A stretch of DNA of 64,000 bases from assembly GCA_015232865.1 (NCBI GenBank), contig JADFYU010000006.1, forward strand, positions 44,201-108,200. The letters run 5' to 3'. Both the position numbers and the translations under genes were made by a program. Below the pieces are notes generated by a model. That model saw only the letters and a program-made list of their open reading frames with translations, was not told the DNA's origin and did no database searches. This stretch comes from Magnetococcales bacterium (lineage in GTDB: Bacteria; Pseudomonadota; Magnetococcia; Magnetococcales; UBA8363). This document shows positions 45,998 to 53,253 of the stretch, one piece after another (position 1 is the stretch's first letter; every line of letters starts with the position of its first letter).

Positions 45998-46858
45998 CTA
46001 TGGGGACGGCAGTGGGATCAGTCTGACCCGACCACTCCACTCTTTGGTCTTTACGTCCACCGATATCGAGGCTGTTTCGTAGCCCGGATGGGAGATGGTT
46101 AACTGATAGCGTCCCAAACCCAGATACATCCCCGGTTTATAGATCAATCCCTGTTCTTCAAATTCAACCGTTGCCCCTTCTGGAACGGTGTCCATCCAAA
46201 ACCGCGCCCCTTCGGTTGATAAGCGGAGCATCACTTGATGGGTTTCATCACCGATTATGGTTATTTCCATCTCTTTTTTTCCAAAACCAGGCAGAACCAC
46301 ACCGACCTTGTGGGAACCAACGGCAACCCCTTCAACCCGAGCCGGCGTATGGCCGGAGGGAACTCCATCCAACATCCATTGGGCACCGGACGGTTCGCTG
46401 CGGACCTCCAAAGTGCCGGTCTCCGAAACTCGGCCCCGCAATGCTCGGGACAAAATCAAACTGACTTGATTTTTTTCATGCGCAACAATGGTGACCGATT
46501 TTCCCCAGGATCGATAGCCGGGGAATCTGGCACGAATCTGGACCGGCCCAGGACGCAAATTTTCCAGCATTAATGGGGCGTGACCAACAACCTCATTATT
46601 GATAAGAACTTCGGCCCCACGTGGAATAACCTTGATGGAAAGAGAGCCGCTTGCGCCATCATCGGCAGCCAGGGAGTCAACCAGGTTGATTTGCAGGAAA
46701 ACCAAGAAAAAAAACCAAACACCCAGACCGCACCAGCCGTTATTCGGACCACCCCTTCTCATACAATTTACCTGTAAAAACAAGACGTGTACCAACAAAA
46801 AAACCAATCGAAATAAAAAAACCAAAATCAATAGGTTACGCCAAATATGTGGAAACAT
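45998..46858 (-). CDS. PEGA-domain protein
   Basis: 286 residues with an N-terminal hydrophobic stretch (LLILVFLFRLVFLLVHVLFL) and a second one near residues 43-62. PEGA repeats follow: IPRGAEVLINNEVVGHAPLM, RSEPSGAQWMLDGVPSGHTPA, and VPEGATVEFEEQGLIYKPGMY. PEGA domains are small beta folds found on the cell surface and are often involved in protein-protein contacts. No catalytic residues are seen. The neighbouring gene on the same strand also has a PEGA domain, so the two may work together in the envelope. Confidence 0.75.
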   Translation of the reverse strand: MFPHIWRNLLILVFLFRLVFLLVHVLFLQVNCMRRGGPNNGWCGLGVWFFFLVFLQINLVDSLAADDGASGSLSIKVIPRGAEVLINNEVVGHAPLMLENLRPGPVQIRARFPGYRSWGKSVTIVAHEKNQVSLILSRALRGRVSETGTLEVRSEPSGAQWMLDGVPSGHTPARVEGVAVGSHKVGVVLPGFGKKEMEITIIGDETHQVMLRLSTEGARFWMDTVPEGATVEFEEQGLIYKPGMYLGLGRYQLTISHPGYETASISVDVKTKEWSGRVRLIPLPSP

Positions 46859-47016
46859 CTGCTGAAATTTGGCTTATGCGCGAAGGCTAATCTATTTTTA
46901 TATCAATAGCAATTGATCTCATTTTGCATAAAAGGTGATTTTCATGACCCCGAATTCACCCTGTAATGAATCCATGAGTTAGGCCATGGTGTCAATTTCC
47001 AGATACCGCTTGCAGT

Positions 47017-48489
47017 TTATTGTGGAATCAAGACCAATCGGAAGCCCAGATCGTTGTAGATAAAATCCGGCTCATTGTAAGATCGAAGGGATGAGCGCAG
47101 CAGCGTTGGCGGTTCACTCCACCCTCCACCTCTAAAAACACGAGAGCTGCCACGGTCGGGTCCGGTGGGATTTTTCTCCGGGCTGCCGGCGTAATAATCT
47201 GAACCATATCGATCCTCTACCCACTCTCTGACATTGCCTGCCATATCATAAAGACCGAAGTAGTTGGCTCCAAAACGCCCGACCGCCGAGGTTCCCGTAT
47301 CGTCACACTCTTTATTATCATCAAATTGCGCACCATTGACGGCCTTACTGACACAAACCGGTTTATCATCACCCCAGGGATAGAGGGTTTGCGCCCCGCC
47401 CAGGCTGGCGAACTCCCACTCAGCCTCGGTCGGAAGGCGGAATTGTTGCCCCCCCTTTTCATTTAATTTCTCAATGAACTGCTTGATTTCAAGCCAAGAG
47501 ACCTGCTCAACAGGATAAGCGGCCCCTCGCTGATGGCGAGAAGGATTTTTTCCCATGACGGCCCCCCACTCCCCTTGAGTCACCTCATATCTACCCATCC
47601 AGAACGAGTCCAAACAGACCGTATGTTCCGGCCTTTCATCCTGATCACCTCGATCATTCCCCATAACAAAACAGTCGGCATCGATCAAACTGAACCGATC
47701 TTTAAAAAACGCCGAATCAAATCGGCCAAATCCCATTAAATAATATTTTTTTTCCTGAGAAAAAATATAGAGATGATCAACGGTGCCATCCGGTGTAAAG
47801 TCAATATACAGGTGGTGTTCAGAGGCCCGGTTATAGAGTTTCTTTGCCTCTTCCCGTGACAGGTAGAGATAACTATCCTCTTGAGCGATCAAACCTTCAG
47901 ACCACTCTCTCAGACTGATTTTGACCGGAAACTGACCGGATTGCTGATCATATTGCTCCTTCAGAAGAGAGACCTTTCCTGCTGAAAAGATTGGATTTCC
48001 CGCCATTTTATTAAATTGCAACAATTTAGCCAATCGACTTTGTTCAAACTCCAAGAGACGTTCTTGATACTCCTCATTGCTCTCAAAGGAGTCCTGTGCA
48101 GGGGGGCTTTTATCCAGAAAATCCAATACTGGCTCGCCATCACTACTGGCAATACTGGAAGCCGGAATCAACAGCATGGATTTACTCAGCCTGCTTCCCT
48201 CTTTCAGGTCCAGGCTGAACTGAACGGTCTGAAACCCCTCTTTTTTTAATTCAAATCGTCTTAATCCAGCCGGAAGTGTCACCTCAATCGGAGTCGATTC
48301 AGGCATCACTTTACCGTCAATCGCAACCCGAGATCCGGGGGGATCGGAAATCAACACCACTCGCCCCTCACCGGCATAACTGGCGAAAGGTTGTAATAAC
48401 AGTATTATTCCGAAAAACATCCCTGACAAAATCAGCTTATGACATAAACCACCCATGCCTGATTGAGATTTATATTGTTTATTTTGCAT
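47017..48489 (-). CDS. PEGA plus SUMF1/FGE-sulfatase-domain protein
   Basis: 490 residues. A signal peptide or anchor (LSGMFFGIILLLQPFASYA) is followed by a PEGA domain (VVLISDPPGSRVAIDGKVMP). After a helical linker comes an SUMF1-type domain from about 270 to the end, with FVMGNDRGDQDERPEHTVCL, WMGRYEVTQGEWGAVMG, FRLPTEAEWEFASLGG and FRGGGWSEPP...LGFRLV. The Cys pair needed for formylglycine-generating activity is not present at the end, so a structural or binding role is more likely than sulfatase activation. Confidence 0.8.
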   Translation of the reverse strand: MQNKQYKSQSGMGGLCHKLILSGMFFGIILLLQPFASYAGEGRVVLISDPPGSRVAIDGKVMPESTPIEVTLPAGLRRFELKKEGFQTVQFSLDLKEGSRLSKSMLLIPASSIASSDGEPVLDFLDKSPPAQDSFESNEEYQERLLEFEQSRLAKLLQFNKMAGNPIFSAGKVSLLKEQYDQQSGQFPVKISLREWSEGLIAQEDSYLYLSREEAKKLYNRASEHHLYIDFTPDGTVDHLYIFSQEKKYYLMGFGRFDSAFFKDRFSLIDADCFVMGNDRGDQDERPEHTVCLDSFWMGRYEVTQGEWGAVMGKNPSRHQRGAAYPVEQVSWLEIKQFIEKLNEKGGQQFRLPTEAEWEFASLGGAQTLYPWGDDKPVCVSKAVNGAQFDDNKECDDTGTSAVGRFGANYFGLYDMAGNVREWVEDRYGSDYYAGSPEKNPTGPDRGSSRVFRGGGWSEPPTLLRSSLRSYNEPDFIYNDLGFRLVLIPQ

Positions 48490-48946
48490 TATTATTCTGC
48501 CACTTTTTCAATTTAGTAATCCCAATAATGATGGATTGAGAGAGAACCATACCGACAGGTGGTCAGTTGTTCCTTAATCCGTAATCGAATTACCAAGCAA
48601 GTAAAATACCAATATGCCGTAACTGCCGTTATCTTGTAAAAAGGCCAGTTGTCTGAAGAATTGGTCCACAAAAAGTCCAGCAGACTCCTGGGATGATCGA
48701 TATGCGAGGGAGTGGCAGGGGGATTATTGGATGCTTTTTTTTATACCGTTGCTGAATCGGCCAGGATATGAGAGCATGATCGTGATTCCAGATTCGGCAA
48801 CTGCCTGTATGCAAGCGGCGCAGCACATTGTTTTTGTTCAAACTTACCGGGAAATCGAGAGATTGTGTTCGGTGCGTGCAGGTACTGGAGAACAAAACTG
48901 AAAATTTGGGCGTAGACCCAATCAGGCAAAGAGGCGGGAGAGAGCT
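48490..48946. other. 457-bp intergenic region
   Basis: No gene was recognised. It should contain the promoter of the PEGA-SUMF1 gene (minus strand) and of the small gene at 48947 (plus strand). A diverged REP-like copy lies at 48788-48803. Confidence 0.45.
48788..48803 (+). repeat. REP-like repeat, diverged copy
   Basis: CCAGATTCGGCAACTG, close to the AT variant of the family. Confidence 0.45.
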
Positions 48947-49213
48947 TTGAAAACCAAGATTGCAACCACGCTGTCCACCAATCAGTCCGTCGTCTTGCAC
49001 GGACCGGGCGTCATCAAAGTCAAGGCGACCAATACGGTTGCCCTGTCAAAATCCGCCATCAGCCACCTTGGGGCCAGCCACGCGACCGGGTCGGCAACGG
49101 GAGCCGCAAAAATCGGCGCAACCATGACAGCCGTCACACCCCTGATCGGTCTGGCTATTCTCACCGTTGGAACCGTTTATCTGGTCAAGGAGTGGTTAAA
49201 ACGGTCCATTTAA
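48947..49213 (+). CDS. Small membrane protein at the edge of the magnetosome cluster
   Basis: 88 residues starting at a TTG preceded by GGCGGGAGAG. The N-terminal part is rich in Thr, Val and Lys (VVLHGPGVIKVKATNTVAL), then an Ala/Gly-rich stretch (ATGSATGAAKIGATM), and one C-terminal membrane helix (about 65-82, PLIGLAILTVGTVYLV) followed by KEWLKRS. The small size, Ala/Gly-rich stretch and single helix recall magnetosome membrane proteins such as MamC, MamG and Mms6 in style, but no family match is clear. It converges with the 209-residue gene. Confidence 0.5.
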   Translation: MKTKIATTLSTNQSVVLHGPGVIKVKATNTVALSKSAISHLGASHATGSATGAAKIGATMTAVTPLIGLAILTVGTVYLVKEWLKRSI

Positions 49214-49839
49214 CTGCCCCCTCGCCATTTTTTGGCTTTCACCTGTTCCACCTTTTCAGTAAAACGGCCTCCGTCCGCGCTTTCGACAGAGTGGCTCAAG
49301 CCATATGTAACCATATAGGGGATCGTGTAATTCCGCTTATTGGCGATGCGCACATCAAATTCGCCCCGTCTGGACTCCTGCTTCCAGATAATGCGGTAGT
49401 TGACCGACCTTTTCGGTGCCACACTAAAGCTCAACCGAACTCGCCGGGTCAATTGGCTACCCATGCGAACCCCCAAACTTCGAGACAACTCACCAGAGAC
49501 TTTTGACTCCAATACCTGCCACAGATTGGTTCGGATGGAACTGCCCACCTCCCGACTGCGTTCAATGTCCAGGCTGATCGTGGCGGATCGAATAAATTCA
49601 TGATCGCTTGAAAAGTTTTCGACGCCAAACCGATTATCCAGGGGAACCTCCTCAATGGCCAGAATCAAGGTTTCATCCCGCAAAATGCGCTCTTTGACAA
49701 TTTCAACACTGACCGTTTGCCCAAATGAATCGGACAGCTTTCCCAGGCGCAACCCTCTCCGAGAAAAGTTCGCCATTTTTTTCCCGATCACAACCCCCAG
49801 TGCAGCGGAGAGACCGGCCGGAATCAGCAGTGGTAACAT
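49210..49839 (-). CDS. Unrecognised membrane-anchored protein next to mamD
   Basis: 209 residues. The N-terminus MLPLLIPAGLSAALGVVIGKKM is a membrane helix; the rest is a soluble domain rich in Arg, Ser and Val with pattern suggestive of beta strands and one helix (SSIRTNLWQVLESKVSGELSR shortened: NLWQVLESKVSGELS). No family was recognised. It is divergent from mamD across a 355-bp gap and convergent with the 88-residue gene, with a four-base overlap of the ends. Its place makes it a candidate magnetosome-associated gene. Confidence 0.55.
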   Translation of the reverse strand: MLPLLIPAGLSAALGVVIGKKMANFSRRGLRLGKLSDSFGQTVSVEIVKERILRDETLILAIEEVPLDNRFGVENFSSDHEFIRSATISLDIERSREVGSSIRTNLWQVLESKVSGELSRSLGVRMGSQLTRRVRLSFSVAPKRSVNYRIIWKQESRRGEFDVRIANKRNYTIPYMVTYGLSHSVESADGGRFTEKVEQVKAKKWRGGS

Positions 49840-50194
49840 GATGATCTACCTTCAACAAAAATTTTTATTTTTATCTTCCACATTGCAAGATCTTCAAATA
49901 CCATTTTCTTATAACTCAACACTCTCCTCAAAAATGGGTTTTGCTTGTTAAACCACAAAAAAAATCATACTTTGTACCAAATGGGACAGCGAACGGCATT
50001 CCAACATCTTTTTCCAGCATCGTAATATGTAATACATTATCTGAACAGATCATTTTTTAATAGAGTTTTTTTGCATTCCCCCTCAATCTATATTATTATT
50101 TGTGAGTTAAGAAGAAAATCTATTTGCAAATAATTATTATTTGCAACAAAACAGGATAACACACTTTATATACAAACGATTGGGGAGTATTGAG
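49840..50194. other. 355-bp divergent intergenic region before mamD
   Basis: Very AT-rich, with no recognisable gene. It should hold the promoter of mamD on the plus strand and of the 209-residue gene on the minus strand. Confidence 0.5.
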
Positions 50195-51271
50195 ATGGCC
50201 GCTTCTGAGGCGATTTTATTTAAAATCAATGGGGCACAACAAACAACGCAGTTGGCTGCCCTTGAGGGAAAAGCCTTTACTGTCGGCAAGGTGTCTGCGG
50301 CAGGAAATACTGGGATATCCAAATGGTTATTTCTCAATCCGACCGATCCGGCCGCAGCAGCCAAAGGTTCGGTCGCCCTCAAAATCGAAGGAACTCGTCA
50401 AATCTCTCAACTTTCCGGGCTGGCCGGAAAGACCGTTACGGTCGGCAAGACACCCGCAACACTGGGCGGAACCGGTAAATGGTTGCTTCTCAACAGTGGC
50501 AAGGGGGCCGTCGTCAAAGGAGCGGCTGTCGCCGGAACTGCTGGCGTAGCTGCCGGCGGGGCGACTCAAGGCACCTCTCTATCTGAAATGATTCTGGTTA
50601 AAGCCGAAGGTGGTCGGCAAGCGGTTGATGCGACGGCCATGGCCGGTAAAACATTCACCGTCATGAAACAACCGATGATGGGTGGCATGAAAACTTCCAA
50701 CTGGATGTTTCTTAAACCGGCTTCCGGTGCAGGTGCCGCCGGCGAAAAAATCATAGCTCTTCAAGTTCAAGGCGGAACAGGGACGACCAGCGTTTCATCA
50801 CTGGTCGGAAAAAGCTTTACCGTCAGCAAAGCACCGATGGCTGCCGGAGCCGCCGGCCCCCAATGGTTGGCATTCAAACCGGTAGCCGGCGGCATGGCCT
50901 CCAAAGGAGCCGTCGCCTCTACAGTTGCCTTCAAGGGTGCTGGTGGTGGTGCTTGCCTGAATGCAACCCCTGTTGCTTTGAATGGTAACGCCGCCGGTGC
51001 GGTTGCACAAAATTCCGCAACTCTGGGCAAGGTCGGCGCAGGTGCGACGGCTGGCAAGTCGGTCACGGTCGCCAAAACAGTCGGCGGCGGCACCATCTGG
51101 AAAGGAACCGGCTTAAGCCTTGGCCTGGGTTTAGGGCTGGGCGCCTGGGGTCCGCTGCTTCTCGTCGGTGTGGCTGCATTTGGAGTCGGTGTCTACGGTT
51201 ACATGAAAAACAACAAATCAAACGAAGAACAGATCGGCGGAGAGTTGGCTGAGCTATCCCTGGAGGGATAA
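50195..51271 (+). CDS. mamD: MamD-like magnetosome protein with Mms6-like C-terminus
   Basis: 358 residues from the ATG at 50195 (GGGGAG upstream). Four repeats of about 50-60 residues each contain a Lys-x-x-Gly start, a GK(A/T/S)(F/V)TV core (GKAFTV, GKTVTV, GKTFTV, GKSFTV) and a W(L/M)xxxP-type end; a fifth, degenerate core is AGKSVTVAKT. This is the MamD (Mms7) pattern. The C-terminus has GGGTIWKGTGLSLGLGLGLG, a Leu-Gly repeat in a membrane helix, then a short acidic tail (NEEQIGGELAELSLEG), as in Mms6. These proteins bind to the crystal surface and control magnetite shape and size. Confidence 0.85.
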   Translation: MAASEAILFKINGAQQTTQLAALEGKAFTVGKVSAAGNTGISKWLFLNPTDPAAAAKGSVALKIEGTRQISQLSGLAGKTVTVGKTPATLGGTGKWLLLNSGKGAVVKGAAVAGTAGVAAGGATQGTSLSEMILVKAEGGRQAVDATAMAGKTFTVMKQPMMGGMKTSNWMFLKPASGAGAAGEKIIALQVQGGTGTTSVSSLVGKSFTVSKAPMAAGAAGPQWLAFKPVAGGMASKGAVASTVAFKGAGGGACLNATPVALNGNAAGAVAQNSATLGKVGAGATAGKSVTVAKTVGGGTIWKGTGLSLGLGLGLGAWGPLLLVGVAAFGVGVYGYMKNNKSNEEQIGGELAELSLEG

Positions 51272-51305
51272 AAGCCTCGACGATTTTCCAAACAAAGATC
51301 GGGCA

Positions 51306-51343
51306 CAACAAAAAAGCACCTTGAGTAAGGTGCTTTTTTGTTG
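51306..51343. terminator. Bidirectional terminator between mamD and mamB
   Basis: CAACAAAAAAGCACCTT pairs with AAGGTGCTTTTTTGTTG around a GAGT loop, a 17-bp perfect stem with A- and T-runs at the two sides. It sits between the convergent mamD and mamB ends and can stop transcription from either side. Confidence 0.9.
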
Positions 51344-51389
51344 CTTGGCTTTTTTATCGCTTGGGAGCCTAATGGAATGGTCCGCCCCG

Positions 51390-52268
51390 CTAGCGGATGA
51401 CCAACGGCGTCAGGAATACCTGAACCGTACCGACATGCTCCAACTCCTGAGAGATCTTTTGCGTCAGTACTTCGACAATCAAATCTCCCTCATAAACCTT
51501 CAACGTCTCATCCACCTCGATATTAATCTCCACATGCAGCTCCTCACCGATGGTTCGGGCACGCATATAGGAGATTCCCAGGATACCCGCCACCTTACGC
51601 GCAGCCCGATAGACCCCTTGCAGATCCTCCATCTCCGGGGACGCATCCATCAAACCATCAATGGAGTCGTTGATCAACTCCAATCCGATGCGAATGACCA
51701 TGAGCGACACACCCAGGGCAGCCAGAGCGTCGGCTATGGGAAAACCAAAGGTGGCGAAGGCAATACCGACAAACACGGCCATGGACGAATAGGCGTCCGA
51801 GCGGTTATCCCAAGCGTTGGCCAGAATGGCCGGACTGTTATTCTCCTTGCCGACACAGCTTTGATAGCGAAACATGAACTCGTTGCACAAAATAGAGACC
51901 GCAGCCCCCAACAAAGCAATTTTATCCGGGGCCGCATAGTGACCGGCAACGATGTCTTTGATGGCTCCGATCATGATGAAAAATGAGCCGGTCAGAAGAA
52001 TCAAGCCGACGATGGCCGAGGAGATGAATTGAATTTTTCCGTGACCGTAGGAGTGATTCTCGTCAGCGGGTTTGCTGGAAATTCTCAGGCTGATCATGGT
52101 TACCGAGCTGGCAATCACGTCGGCCGACGAGTGAAAGGAGTCCGCCACCAAAGCGGCACTGCCACTCAAAGCACCCAAGAGGCCTTTGAATATAACCAGA
52201 AAAATATTAACAAAGATGGAGTACCAGGTCACCTCCGTCTTGCAGGCTCTACAGTGGTCGAATTTCAT
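51390..52268 (-). CDS. mamB: MamB, magnetosome cation diffusion facilitator
   Basis: 292 residues. The start has the MamB/MamM-specific Cys pair (Cys6, Cys9 in CRACK), six membrane helices, and the CDF site VADSFHSSAD with His46 and Asp50, plus WDNRSDAYSS for the second half of the metal site. The C-terminal cytosolic domain (about 215-292) is the dimer and metal-sensing part. MamB carries Fe(II) into the vesicle and is needed for vesicle formation, together with MamM. The ATG overlaps the mamQ stop by four bases. It is the last gene of the leftward cluster. Confidence 0.95.
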   Translation of the reverse strand: MKFDHCRACKTEVTWYSIFVNIFLVIFKGLLGALSGSAALVADSFHSSADVIASSVTMISLRISSKPADENHSYGHGKIQFISSAIVGLILLTGSFFIMIGAIKDIVAGHYAAPDKIALLGAAVSILCNEFMFRYQSCVGKENNSPAILANAWDNRSDAYSSMAVFVGIAFATFGFPIADALAALGVSLMVIRIGLELINDSIDGLMDASPEMEDLQGVYRAARKVAGILGISYMRARTIGEELHVEINIEVDETLKVYEGDLIVEVLTQKISQELEHVGTVQVFLTPLVIR

Positions 52269-53251
52269 TTATTTTCAGCCGATTCCTGTTTAATTTCTGC
52301 GGGTACGCTATCGATTGATTTTTCCTGTGCCATGGCCGGTTTTTCAGCAACCGGCATTTGGTTTTCCGCCATCCCGACCGGCAACAACCGGCTGAATCGA
52401 TGGGTAGAAACATCTGGCATTTTAAACGCTTCGGCATTCATACCGCTACCGACACTGAAATAGTGGTAACGCTCGAACCCAGTTACATTAGCCAAGACAT
52501 ACCAGGGAAATGAGGAGATCAGGGTATTATAAATTCGAACCTCTTCGTTAAACTCATCCCGTCTCAACGCAATCCGGTTCTCTATTTCGACCAGCTTATC
52601 CATCAGTTGCTGATAGGTAACAGAGGAGCGAATTTCTGGATATTGTTCAACTACCGCCAGTAGCCGCGCCATGGCCGGCACACCGTTTAAACCAGCCATT
52701 ATCTCTGTGGGTAGTTTGGAATTTGCAACCATTGAATGGTCAACCGGACCTTCAGGAACAGTATTGGCCGACCCAGAAAGCAACCCTTCTTGAGAAAGGG
52801 AGGGTTGCACAGCCATGCCCTGTCGCGGCGGTTCCACCGGACCGTGATTTTGTTGCATGCCTTTACCAATGTTCGAACGAACATCGGCCACATGGCGAAA
52901 CACCTCCTGCTCCAAAGCCGATTGGTTTAAAGTCAGGTTGATCAAATTTTCAAACAGGTTGGACCGACGCTGCAACACATCCTCAACATGACCGTTGGCC
53001 GATAAGACACGCTCTTCCAAGGTCACGAACCGGTTGAAGTTATAGAGCGTCGTCACACCAAAGATAATAATGGAAATAAAAGAGAGGCTGACGATGAGTG
53101 ATTTGGCTTTGATCGGGGGCAGCCGGAATCGTTTGCTTTCAAACTCCTCCTTGTAGAGTTCGCGCATCAGGCGTTTCATCCGCCTCATCCGTTCACTGTT
53201 CTCTGGATCCGGACCCAACTCATCCAGTCTAAAAGTATCTTTTCCCGCCAC
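52265..53251 (-). CDS. mamQ: MamQ, LemA-family magnetosome protein
   Basis: 328 residues. A basic cytosolic N-terminus (RRMKRLMRELYKEEF) precedes one membrane helix (about 49-68) and a LemA-type helical domain with VLQRRSNLFENLINL and the late YNTLISSFPWYVLANVTGFERYHYF (core SSFPWYVLA). MamQ is needed for magnetosome membrane formation. A poly-region of Pro, Gln and Ser at about 135-180 and a Glu/Lys-rich tail look like additions relative to typical LemA proteins. The gene lies between the MamA-type gene and mamB with one or two bases of spacing or overlap. Confidence 0.9.
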   Translation of the reverse strand: MAGKDTFRLDELGPDPENSERMRRMKRLMRELYKEEFESKRFRLPPIKAKSLIVSLSFISIIIFGVTTLYNFNRFVTLEERVLSANGHVEDVLQRRSNLFENLINLTLNQSALEQEVFRHVADVRSNIGKGMQQNHGPVEPPRQGMAVQPSLSQEGLLSGSANTVPEGPVDHSMVANSKLPTEIMAGLNGVPAMARLLAVVEQYPEIRSSVTYQQLMDKLVEIENRIALRRDEFNEEVRIYNTLISSFPWYVLANVTGFERYHYFSVGSGMNAEAFKMPDVSTHRFSRLLPVGMAENQMPVAEKPAMAQEKSIDSVPAEIKQESAENK

Positions 53252-53253
53252 GA

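Noticed and set aside
47017..48489. True formylglycine-generating enzyme
   Set aside because: The domain keeps the fold motifs but the end lacks the Cys pair required for catalysis, and no sulfatase gene is nearby.
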